Below are positions 1-6,147 of a DNA stretch of 9,094 bases, one piece after another (position 1 is the stretch's first letter; each line of letters opens with the position of its first letter). The translations under genes were made by a program, and so were the position numbers. The notes beneath the pieces were generated by a model, which was given only the letters and a program-made list of their open reading frames with translations, was not told the origin of the DNA and did no database searches. The DNA is from DATLED01 sp046597375 (lineage in GTDB: Bacteria; Actinomycetota; Acidimicrobiia; Acidimicrobiales; CADCTF01): the NCBI GenBank assembly GCA_046597375.1, contig JBKJKM010000047.1:1-9094 (forward strand). Direction: 5' to 3'.

Positions 1-365
1 ACGGCGATGTAGTCGAGGAAGAAGAGCGGCTCGGCGCCCTGGCAGACGAGGTCGTCGACGCACATGGCGACGAGATCGATCCCGATGGTGTCGAAGCGTC
101 CGGCCGCCTTGGCCACGAGGGCCTTGGTGCCGACGCCGTCGGTCGAGGAAACGAGCACCGGGTTCTTGTAGAGGTCCTTGTTGAAGGCGAAGAGGCCGCC
201 GAAACCGCCGATGTCGCCGATGACCTCGGGTCGGTACGTCGAGCGGACGTGCTCCTTGATGCGTTTGACGGCGTCCTCTCCCGCCGTGATGTCGACGCCG
301 GCCGCGGCGTAGGTGAGCGACGGGCGCTCGGCGCCGGCGTCAGACCCCGACGGCTCCTTAGACAA
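1..365 (-). CDS. purM: Phosphoribosylformylglycinamidine cyclo-ligase (AIR synthase), N-terminal part, cut by the left edge
   Basis: PurM closes FGAM to aminoimidazole ribonucleotide using ATP, step 5 of cytosolic purine synthesis. Only the first 121 codons are present; the gene runs off position 1. Visible family signatures, numbered from the TTG start, are YAAAGVDI (about 19-26), the glycine-rich IGGFGGLFAF (52-61), the nucleotide-binding SSTDGVGTK (73-81) and DLVAMCVDDLVCQGAEP (97-113), which continues into FFLDYIA at the edge. The gene lies directly downstream of purF and is presumably co-transcribed with it. The start is uncertain: the frame offers TTG at 363-365, giving an 8-base overlap with the purF end, or GTG at 399-401. 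Neither has a convincing Shine-Dalgarno. I prefer TTG because neighbouring pur genes also overlap by a few bases. The function is very secure; the exact start is not. Confidence 0.93.
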   Translation of the reverse strand, partial: MSKEPSGSDAGAERPSLTYAAAGVDITAGEDAVKRIKEHVRSTYRPEVIGDIGGFGGLFAFNKDLYKNPVLVSSTDGVGTKALVAKAAGRFDTIGIDLVAMCVDDLVCQGAEPLFFLDYIA

Positions 366-1833
366 GGTCGGGCGCAGGCATGTCGTTGCCCTCGAGCACA
401 CCTTTGTGCAGCGTCGGAGACACCACGACCGGATAGTCGCCGGTGAGGCAGGCGTTGCAGAAGCCGGCGTTCGGCACGCCCACCGCCTTCTCGAGGTTCT
501 CGATCGTCAAGTAGGCGAGGCTCTCGACGCCGAGATACTCCTGGATCTCACCGATCGTCATGTTGGCGGCGAGGAGCTCGGCGCGGCTACCTGTGTCCAT
601 CCCGTAGAAGCACGGCCAGCGGTAGGGCGGGCTCATCACCCGGAAGTGCACCTCGGCGGCGCCGGCGTCACGCAGCATCCGCACGATGGCGCGCGACGTG
701 GTGCCGCGGACGATCGAGTCGTCGACCACGATCACGCGCTTCCCGGCGATGTTCTCCTTGAGGGGGTTGAGCTTGCGGCGCACCCCGTGGTCGCGCTGCA
801 CCTGCGACGGCGAGATGAATGTGCGGCCGATGTAGCGGTTCTTGATCAGGCCCTGGCCGTAGGGGATCCCGGCGGCCCTGGCGTAGCCCTCGGCCGCCGC
901 AAGTGCCGTCTCGGGGACGCCGATGACGATGTCGGCGTCGACGTGGGCCTGAACAGCCAGCGACTCGCCCATGCGCTGGCGGGTGCCGTGCACCTCGCGT
1001 CCGTACAGCACGCTGTCGGGCCGGGCGAAGTAGACGAACTCGAAGAGGCACAGCTTGGGGTCGATGCGCTCGGGTGGGAACGGCCGGTACTCCCGCACCC
1101 CGGTGGCGTCGATCACCACCATCTCGCCCGGATCGATCTCCCGGACGAAGTGGGCGCCGATCACATCGAGGGCCGGCGTCTCCGAGGCGAGCACCCACCC
1201 GCTGTCGAGTCGACCGAGGCAGAGGGGCCGGAACCCGTTCGGATCGCGCACACCGATGAGGTGGGCCTCGTCCATGATCGTGAGCGAGAACGCACCCTCG
1301 AGTCGGGGCAACGTGGCAAGCAGCGCCAGCTCGAGTTCCCGCTCGTCGCTGCGGGGATCGGTCGGATAGGCGCGAGCGACGAGCTCGGCGATGAGCTCGC
1401 TGTCACTGGCGATCATGCCCGGCAACATCCCGGCCTCGGTGGCCAGCGCCTCGGTGTTGGTGAGGTTGCCGTTGTGGGCGAGGGCGAAGCTGGACGGGCT
1501 GTCGCTGCGCCCGGCCGATCGATGCACGGGCTGCGCCGCGTTGTAACAACTCGACCCGGTCGTGGAGTACCGGGTGTGTCCGATGGCCAGGTACCCCGGA
1601 AGGGCCGCGAGCTTGTAGTCGTTGAAGACGTTGGTGACGAGGCCCATGTCCTTGTCGACCATGATCACGTCGCCGTCGGACACCGCCATGCCCGCCGATT
1701 CCTGCCCGCGGTGCTGCAAGGCATAGAGGCCGTCATAGGTCAGGTGGGCGACCGGCTGACCCGGGGCGTAGACACCGAAGACACCGCAGGCTTCTTTCGG
1801 CTTGTCGTCGTCCGGATCGCCAAGGACGGGCAC
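358..1833 (-). CDS. purF: Amidophosphoribosyltransferase (glutamine PRPP amidotransferase), iron-sulfur type
   Basis: PurF catalyses the committed step: PRPP plus glutamine gives phosphoribosylamine. The 491-residue protein has a short propeptide of 15 residues before Cys16 (KEACGVFGV), the N-terminal nucleophile of the class II glutaminase domain after processing. HRGQESAG (41-48) and the HNGNLTN loop (120-126) follow. The phosphoribosyltransferase half carries the PRPP motif VIVVDDSIVRGTTS (367-380). Cys262, Cys408, Cys459 and Cys462 lie in contexts matching the four 4Fe-4S ligands of the Bacillus subtilis-type enzyme, so this is probably the oxygen-sensitive Fe-S form. The start is GTG; no Shine-Dalgarno precedes it, and a TAGCCT box lies 7 nt upstream, so a leaderless mRNA is likely. 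Only 23 bp separate it from a divergent phosphoesterase gene. purM follows downstream. Confidence 0.97.
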   Translation of the reverse strand: MPVLGDPDDDKPKEACGVFGVYAPGQPVAHLTYDGLYALQHRGQESAGMAVSDGDVIMVDKDMGLVTNVFNDYKLAALPGYLAIGHTRYSTTGSSCYNAAQPVHRSAGRSDSPSSFALAHNGNLTNTEALATEAGMLPGMIASDSELIAELVARAYPTDPRSDERELELALLATLPRLEGAFSLTIMDEAHLIGVRDPNGFRPLCLGRLDSGWVLASETPALDVIGAHFVREIDPGEMVVIDATGVREYRPFPPERIDPKLCLFEFVYFARPDSVLYGREVHGTRQRMGESLAVQAHVDADIVIGVPETALAAAEGYARAAGIPYGQGLIKNRYIGRTFISPSQVQRDHGVRRKLNPLKENIAGKRVIVVDDSIVRGTTSRAIVRMLRDAGAAEVHFRVMSPPYRWPCFYGMDTGSRAELLAANMTIGEIQEYLGVESLAYLTIENLEKAVGVPNAGFCNACLTGDYPVVVSPTLHKGVLEGNDMPAPDLV

Positions 1834-1840
1834 AGGTCCG

Positions 1841-1846
1841 AGGCTA
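1841..1846 (-). promoter_or_regulatory. Candidate -10 element for leaderless purF mRNA
   Basis: Read on the minus strand this is TAGCCT, matching the actinobacterial -10 consensus TAnnnT. Seven nt separate it from the purF GTG (1831-1833), which puts transcription initiation at or next to the start codon. No clear -35 hexamer is visible. It shares the TA at 1845-1846 with the oppositely directed element of the neighbouring gene. The assignment rests on consensus match and position only. Confidence 0.5.
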
Positions 1847-1850
1847 CCGT
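1845..1850 (+). promoter_or_regulatory. Candidate -10 element for the leaderless phosphoesterase mRNA
   Basis: TACCGT matches TAnnnT and is followed by exactly six nt before the GTG at 1857, so that G would be +1 with the hexamer at -12 to -7. The only purine-rich stretch, GAGG at 1840-1843, is 13 nt from the start and too far to act as a normal Shine-Dalgarno. No -35 box is evident. The element overlaps the opposite-strand -10 of purF. Confidence 0.5.
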
Positions 1851-1856
1851 CACAGC

Positions 1857-2681
1857 GTGATCGACTTGCACACCCACTCGACGGTTTCGGACGGGTCCGA
1901 CGCCCCGGAGCGCATTCCGGCGCTGGCGTTCGAGGCCGGTTGCACGGCGGTAGCGCTCACCGATCACGATCGCCTCGACGGCATTCCCGCAGCTCGGGCG
2001 GCAGCTGACGAGGTCGGCATCGAGCTGGTTCCCGGTTGCGAGTTGTCGTGCGAGGTGCCGTTCGGGACGATGCACCTCCTCGTCTACTTCCTCGAGCCGG
2101 AAGACGGGCCCTTGCAGGACGAGCTGGGCCGGCTGCAGGACGTTCGGGACCAACGCAATCGCGTCATGTGCGATCGCCTCGGCCTCTCCTACGACGATCT
2201 TCAGGCCGAGGCCGGGGGGATGGGAGCTGGTCGCCCGCACGCTGCGGCCATGTTGGTCCGAGAGGGTCGGGCTTCCTCGATCCAGGACGCCTTCGACCGG
2301 TTCCTCGGCAAGAACCGACCGGGGTATGTGGAGAAGGCCCGCCTGGCGCCGGGGGAGGCGATGTCGTTGGCGGTGGCGTCGGGAGGCGTGCCGGTACTGG
2401 CCCACCCGACGTCGCTCGATCTCAAGGCGCCGGCGCTCCGGGCGCGGCTCGAGGAGCTGCGCGCCCTCGGGCTCGTCGGTGTCGAGTCCTACTACGGGCG
2501 GTACTCCAAGACCGACCGCACGGCGATGGCGTCACTGGCGGATTCCCTCGGACTCGTCGCCACCGGCGGGTCGGATCACCACGGCACCTACAAACCCGAC
2601 CTGTCCGTCGGGACGGGCACCGGCGACCTCGACGTCCCCGACGCCGCCCTCGAAGCCCTCAGGGATCGCCGCCCGACCTGA
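1857..2681 (+). CDS. PHP-domain metal-dependent phosphoesterase, RNase AM / nucleoside 3',5'-bisphosphate phosphatase type (YciV/TrpH-like)
   Basis: The 274-residue cytosolic protein is a single PHP domain. Putative metal ligands are visible in order: H5 and H7 (IDLHTHS), D12 (SDGS), D36-H37-D38 (LTDHD), E62 (PGCELS), H73, H128 (GRPHAA), H183 (LAHPTS), and D240 and H242 (GGSDHHG). The RPH segment, the GKNRPGYV stretch and the overall length fit the YciV/TrpH subfamily better than histidinol phosphatase HisJ or polymerase-linked PHP domains. Characterised members remove the 3' phosphate from nucleoside 3',5'-bisphosphates such as pAp, or act as a 5'-3' exonuclease on short RNAs. Either activity would release nucleotides; a direct purine link is an inference. 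The start is GTG: the protein begins MIDLHTHS exactly as family members do. It is divergent from purF and convergent with purL. The PHP assignment is secure; the substrate is not. Confidence 0.88.
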   Translation: MIDLHTHSTVSDGSDAPERIPALAFEAGCTAVALTDHDRLDGIPAARAAADEVGIELVPGCELSCEVPFGTMHLLVYFLEPEDGPLQDELGRLQDVRDQRNRVMCDRLGLSYDDLQAEAGGMGAGRPHAAAMLVREGRASSIQDAFDRFLGKNRPGYVEKARLAPGEAMSLAVASGGVPVLAHPTSLDLKAPALRARLEELRALGLVGVESYYGRYSKTDRTAMASLADSLGLVATGGSDHHGTYKPDLSVGTGTGDLDVPDAALEALRDRRPT

Positions 2682-2696
2682 TCCAAAACCTGTTCT

Positions 2697-2717
2697 GGGC
2701 GGGTCCGTGTACCGCCC
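2697..2717. terminator. Candidate hairpin in the convergent gap (possible terminator)
   Basis: GGGCGG (2697-2702) pairs perfectly with CCGCCC (2712-2717) around a 9-nt loop, 16 bases after the phosphoesterase stop. No T-tract follows on either strand, so it is not a canonical intrinsic terminator. Such T-less hairpins are often proposed in high-GC genomes. Its place between two convergent genes makes a termination or 3'-end role plausible but unproven. Confidence 0.3.
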
Positions 2718-2731
2718 TGGTACGACAACCC

Positions 2732-2744
2732 ACCCGGAACGGGT
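2732..2744. terminator. Second candidate hairpin near the purL 3' end
   Basis: ACCCG (2732-2736) pairs with CGGGT (2740-2744) around a GAA triloop. An alternative fold pairs CAACCC (2726-2731) with GGGTTG (2741-2746). It lies just past the purL stop codon on the minus strand and could mark the purL mRNA 3' end. There is no T-tract. Together with the preceding hairpin it fills most of the 67-bp gap (2682-2748), in which I see nothing else. Confidence 0.25.
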
Positions 2745-2748
2745 TGGA

Positions 2749-4989
2749 CTAGTGGGTGACCGGGGTGAGGGCGTTGGGAATGGCGGTTGTTGCGGCCGCG
2801 ACCGCATCGGCCACGGCGACGTCGACCAGCCCCTGCACCAGGAGGCGGTCTCCGCCGGCTTCGCCCAACTCGGTGGCCGGCACGCCGGCGGCCCCGGCCC
2901 GGGCGGTGACCTCGGCGGCCCGGTCGAGCGCCACGCAAACGACGACACGGGCCGGGGCCTCGGAGAACAGCGCTCCGGGGCCGGCCACGCCGAAGACCGA
3001 GAAGCCGACGCCGGAGCGCACACTCATCTCGCCGAGGGCGACGCCGAGGCCGCCCTCGGAGACGTCGTGGATGCCTTGCAACAGGTCGTCGTTCACGAGT
3101 CCGGCCACGAGGTGGACGAGGTCGACGACGGCGACGAGGTCGAGCTCGGGCAGGCGACCGCCGGTGAACCCGTGGCGCCGCTTGGCCCACAACGACCCGC
3201 CACCCAGCTCGGTCGCCGGCGCACCGAGCAGGAGCAACTGCCCGCCCTCGACCAGCGTGACGCCGGGCGGACGGCGGTCGAGGGACTCGATCAGCCCGAG
3301 CACGGCCACCACCGGGGTCGGGTCGATGTCCCGGCCACGGGTCTCGTTGTAGAGCGAGACGTTGCCGCCGATGACCGGGATCCCGAGCACGGCGCACGCC
3401 TCAGCCATCCCGTCGATCGACTCCGACACCTGCCACATCACCTCGGGGTGCTCGGGGTTGCCGTAGTTGAGACAATTGACGAGAGCCGCCGGCGTTCCCC
3501 CCGAGCAGGCCACGTTGAGGGCGGACTCGGCCACGACCATCGCCGTGCCTTGGCGGGGGTCGAGGGCGCACCATCGGTTGTTGCCGTCCGTCGACACGGC
3601 CAAGCCGCGGTTGGAGGGCGGAATGCCAGGACCCTTCAGTCGGAGGACCGCCGAATCGCCGCCGGGAGGTTCGACGGTGTTGAGAAAGAGCTGGTGGTCG
3701 TATTGGCGGTAGACCCACGCCGGATCGACGAGGAGGTCGAGGAGGTCGGCGCCGCAGTCGACCGAGGCCAACGTCGACGGGTCGCGACCGACGAGTTCGT
3801 CGAGGTCGGAGGGACGGCGCTTCGGGCGGTCGTAACGGGGCTTGTCGTCCTCGAGGGAAGCCGCCGGGATGTCAGCAAGCACGGCGGCACCGTCGCCGCC
3901 GCCATCGAGGATCCGCAGGCGGCCGCTCCCCGTGACCTGGCCGATCACCGACGCGTCGATGTCCCAGCGACGGCAGACCTCGAGCACCCTGTCGAGATCG
4001 ACGGGCGTGACGATCGCCAACATCCGCTCTTGACTCTCGCTGAGCATGATCTCCCACGGGTCCATACCGGGAGCCCGGAGGTGGATGGCGCGGACGTCGA
4101 CGTCCATCCCGACCCCGCCCTTGGCCGACGTCTCACTGGTGGCGCCGGTGATCCCGCCGGCGCCGAGGTCCTGCACGCCGACGACCAGGCCGAGGTCGAG
4201 GAGCTCGAGGCAGGCCTCGATCAGGAGCTTCTCCTCGAAGGGATCGCCCACCTGGACGTTGGGTCGCTTCGACTGGGCGGCTTCGGCGTCATCGGAGAAC
4301 CCCTCGCTGGCCATGGTTGCACCGCCGATGCCGTCGCGCCCCGTCGATGACCCCACCAGCACCGCCAGATTGCCCTCGCCCGACGCCCGCCCGAGGATCA
4401 GCCGTTCCTTGGGCAGCACGCCGAGGCAGAACACGTTGACGAGCGGGTTGTCGGCGTAGCTCTCGTCGAAGACGAGCTCCCCGCCGACGGTGGGGACCCC
4501 GACCGAGTTTCCGTATCCGGAAATGCCGCTGACGACGCCCTCGAAGATCCAGCGGGTCTGCGGCTCGTCGAGCGGGCCGAAGCGCAGCGGGTCCATCACG
4601 GCGATCGGACGGGCGCCCATGGTGAAGACGTCACGGATGATCCCGCCGACGCCGGTTGCGGCGCCCTGATAGGGCTCGATGGCCGACGGGTGGTTGTGGC
4701 TCTCGATCCGGATGGCCACGGCGATGCCATCGCCGGCGTCGATCACTCCTGCGCCCTCGCCCGGGCCGACGAGCACGTTGGCGCCCTCGGAGGGCAGCCG
4801 CTTGAGGTGGATGGCCGATGACTTGTACGAGCAGTGCTCGCTCCACATCACGCCGAACATGGCCAGTTCGAGGTGGTTGGGCGCCCGACCGAGGATCTCG
4901 GCGATGCGGTCGGCCTCATCGTCGGTCAGGCCGAGGGCACGGTGCACGCCGGAGGCTGGGGCGGGCTGCGTTTCGTTCTCGTCGGCCAC
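2749..4989 (-). CDS. purL: Phosphoribosylformylglycinamidine synthase, small PurL subunit
   Basis: PurL is the ATP-dependent synthetase subunit that converts FGAR to FGAM, using ammonia from PurQ with PurS as bridging subunit (step 4). At 746 residues it is the small bacterial form, not the roughly 1300-residue fused enzyme, which matches the separate purS and purQ genes here. Recognisable blocks are MWSEHCSYK (48-56, with the conserved His52), RIESHNHPSAIEPYQGAATG (94-113), GYGNSVGVPTVGGE (158-171), VQDLGAGGI (272-280), LSESQERM (316-323), NCLNYGNPE (505-513), GGNVSLYNET (541-550) and HDVSEGGL (641-648). The start is GTG. It has no Shine-Dalgarno and follows a TAGCTT box by six nt, so it is probably leaderless with its own promoter. 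purL stands alone on its strand between two plus-strand genes, cut off from purQ and purF, so it is probably a separate transcription unit. Confidence 0.97.
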   Translation of the reverse strand: MADENETQPAPASGVHRALGLTDDEADRIAEILGRAPNHLELAMFGVMWSEHCSYKSSAIHLKRLPSEGANVLVGPGEGAGVIDAGDGIAVAIRIESHNHPSAIEPYQGAATGVGGIIRDVFTMGARPIAVMDPLRFGPLDEPQTRWIFEGVVSGISGYGNSVGVPTVGGELVFDESYADNPLVNVFCLGVLPKERLILGRASGEGNLAVLVGSSTGRDGIGGATMASEGFSDDAEAAQSKRPNVQVGDPFEEKLLIEACLELLDLGLVVGVQDLGAGGITGATSETSAKGGVGMDVDVRAIHLRAPGMDPWEIMLSESQERMLAIVTPVDLDRVLEVCRRWDIDASVIGQVTGSGRLRILDGGGDGAAVLADIPAASLEDDKPRYDRPKRRPSDLDELVGRDPSTLASVDCGADLLDLLVDPAWVYRQYDHQLFLNTVEPPGGDSAVLRLKGPGIPPSNRGLAVSTDGNNRWCALDPRQGTAMVVAESALNVACSGGTPAALVNCLNYGNPEHPEVMWQVSESIDGMAEACAVLGIPVIGGNVSLYNETRGRDIDPTPVVAVLGLIESLDRRPPGVTLVEGGQLLLLGAPATELGGGSLWAKRRHGFTGGRLPELDLVAVVDLVHLVAGLVNDDLLQGIHDVSEGGLGVALGEMSVRSGVGFSVFGVAGPGALFSEAPARVVVCVALDRAAEVTARAGAAGVPATELGEAGGDRLLVQGLVDVAVADAVAAATTAIPNALTPVTH

Positions 4990-4995
4990 GATCGG

Positions 4996-5001
4996 AAGCT
5001 A
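4996..5001 (-). promoter_or_regulatory. Candidate -10 element for leaderless purL mRNA
   Basis: On the minus strand this reads TAGCTT, a TAnnnT match followed by exactly six nt and then the purL GTG (4987-4989). That places +1 on the start codon. No Shine-Dalgarno and no obvious -35 box lie upstream. Support is consensus plus spacing only. Confidence 0.5.
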
Positions 5002-5044
5002 GTCGTCACCGAAAAGGCGCCGTTCTCGCCGTCGCCATTTGCGC

Positions 5045-5050
5045 AATACT
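5045..5050 (+). promoter_or_regulatory. Candidate -10 element for the small basic protein gene
   Basis: AATACT matches TATAAT at four of six positions, including the important A2 and T6. It is followed by six nt and the ATG at 5057, again the spacing of a leaderless transcript. The overlapping TACTGT (5047-5052) is a full TAnnnT match, but it lies only four nt from the ATG. No Shine-Dalgarno is present. The gap 4990-5056 (67 bp) thus appears to hold two divergent promoters and nothing else I can recognise. Confidence 0.45.
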
Positions 5051-5056
5051 GTGTTC

Positions 5057-5476
5057 ATGCCCGCCACCGAGAAGCGCACGAAAGCTCCGATGACGAGTGA
5101 GCACAAAGATGCCCTCGCATTGGGGCGTGAGCAGGGCCGGTCGGTACGCCGATACCTCGAGGCGCTCGAGCTCCACAAGCCGAAGCGAGGTCGAAAGCGC
5201 ACCGCCGAATCGGTGCAGAAGCAACTGGCCGCCATTGAGGGAAAGCTGGCGATATCCGACCCGTTGACCCGGGTGCAACTTATCCAGCAACGCATGGACC
5301 TTCAACGCGAATTGGCGGCCAAGGACCAGCACGTCGACCTCGGTGCGCTCGAGGGCGATTTCGTGAAGTCGGCACGCGAGTACGGGCAGCGCAAGGGCAT
5401 CAGCTACGCCGCCTGGCGGGAGGCCGGCGTCGACGCCGCCGTCCTCAAGCGAGCCGGTATCGCCCGCTCGACCTAG
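5057..5476 (+). CDS. Conserved-looking small basic protein, AT-hook-like motif, function unknown
   Basis: I cannot name this 139-residue protein. It is soluble, rich in Lys, Arg and Glu, with no signal peptide or membrane segment. The N-terminus is basic (TEKRTKAPM), followed by a predicted helix (about 15-39, GREQGRSVRRYLEALEL). A strongly basic KPKRGRKRT at 41-49 resembles an AT-hook or RGR minor-groove-binding motif. A charged helix pair (50-90) could form a short coiled coil. The C-terminal segment ERKG-like (112-135, with GISYAAWREAG then VLKRAGI) could be a small helix-turn-helix-like fold. This suggests nucleic-acid binding, by inference only. ATG 5057 is preferred; in-frame GTG 5051 and TTG 5039 also exist, but the -10-like box overlaps them. 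It is divergent from purL and meets purQ tail to tail with a 4-base overlap. I have a weak impression of similar unannotated actinobacterial proteins. Confidence 0.78.
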   Translation: MPATEKRTKAPMTSEHKDALALGREQGRSVRRYLEALELHKPKRGRKRTAESVQKQLAAIEGKLAISDPLTRVQLIQQRMDLQRELAAKDQHVDLGALEGDFVKSAREYGQRKGISYAAWREAGVDAAVLKRAGIARST

Positions 5477-6147
5477 ACGCGAGCTCCGGCGGAGCGCAGG
5501 AACGAGCGCATCAGCACGGCGCCGTCAGCCGAACCCAGGAGCTCGTCACACGCACGTTCGGGATGGGGCATGAGGCCGACGACGTTGCCGTCGGGCGAGC
5601 AGATCCCGGCGATGTCGCCGACCGAACCATTGGGGTTGTTCGTGTAGCGGACCACGATGCGATCCTCCTCCTCCAACTGCCGGAGGGTCGCTTCGTCGCA
5701 GGTGTAGTTGCCCTCGAAGTGGTTGATCGGCACTCGCAATCGCTGTCCGATCTCCGCACCATTGGTGAGCGCGGAACGGGTGGAGGACACCGTCAATTCT
5801 ACGGTCGTGCACAGGAACTTGAGGCCACGGTTCTTCTGCAGTGCTCCCGGCAGGAAGCCCCCCTCGGTGAGCACCTGGAAGCCGTTGCAGATGCCCAGAA
5901 CAGGTCCTCCTCCGGCGGCGAACTCCTGTACGGCCGCCATGACCGGCGAGAAGCGGGCGATGGCCCCCGGTCGGAGGTAATCACCGTGGGCGAACCCCCC
6001 GGGCAACACGATGGCGTCGAACCCGGACACGCTGGCGTCGCCGTGCCAGACGAGGTCGGCCTCGCCGCCGAGACCGCGCACCGCCTCCACGGCGTCGTGC
6101 TCACAGTTCGAGCCCGGAAAGACGACGACGCCGACGCGTGCACTCAC
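5473..6147 (-). CDS. purQ: Phosphoribosylformylglycinamidine synthase, glutaminase subunit PurQ
   Basis: PurQ hydrolyses glutamine and channels ammonia to PurL in the PurSQL complex. The 224-residue protein is a class I glutamine amidotransferase: VGVVVFPGSNCEHD (5-18), LPGGFAHGDYLRPGAIA (48-64), the nucleophile Cys87 in LGICNGFQVL (84-93), and His195 and Glu197 in LMPHPER (192-198) complete the triad. NHFEGNY (142-148) is also typical. The start is GTG at 6145-6147, which overlaps the purS stop as GTGA. A longer open frame continues upstream through purS, but its extra sequence has no family resemblance. No Shine-Dalgarno precedes the GTG, so translation probably couples to purS by re-initiation. 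Its TAG stop is the reverse complement of the stop of the convergent gene at the shared CTAG 5473-5476. Confidence 0.97.
   Translation of the reverse strand: MSARVGVVVFPGSNCEHDAVEAVRGLGGEADLVWHGDASVSGFDAIVLPGGFAHGDYLRPGAIARFSPVMAAVQEFAAGGGPVLGICNGFQVLTEGGFLPGALQKNRGLKFLCTTVELTVSSTRSALTNGAEIGQRLRVPINHFEGNYTCDEATLRQLEEEDRIVVRYTNNPNGSVGDIAGICSPDGNVVGLMPHPERACDELLGSADGAVLMRSFLRSAGARV

Noticed and set aside
313..1860. A 515-codon plus-strand open frame lying opposite the whole of purF.
   Set aside because: It mirrors purF, its translation shows no domain or motif and is low in complexity for a real protein, and long antisense frames are expected in high-GC coding DNA. purF on the other strand is unmistakable.
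2326..4350. A 674-codon plus-strand open frame opposite most of purL and the end of the phosphoesterase gene.
   Set aside because: The translation is rich in Arg, Gly and Ala repeats without recognisable motifs and overlaps two confident genes. It is a GC-driven shadow frame.
4990..5056. A purine riboswitch or PurR-type operator upstream of purL.
   Set aside because: The gap is only 67 bp, too short for a purine riboswitch plus promoter on this strand, and I see no inverted repeat resembling a known Pur operator.
4834..5100. Plus-strand frames spanning the purL start and the divergent gap.
   Set aside because: They overlap purL antisense and the candidate promoters, have no motifs, and compete with the better-supported small basic gene.
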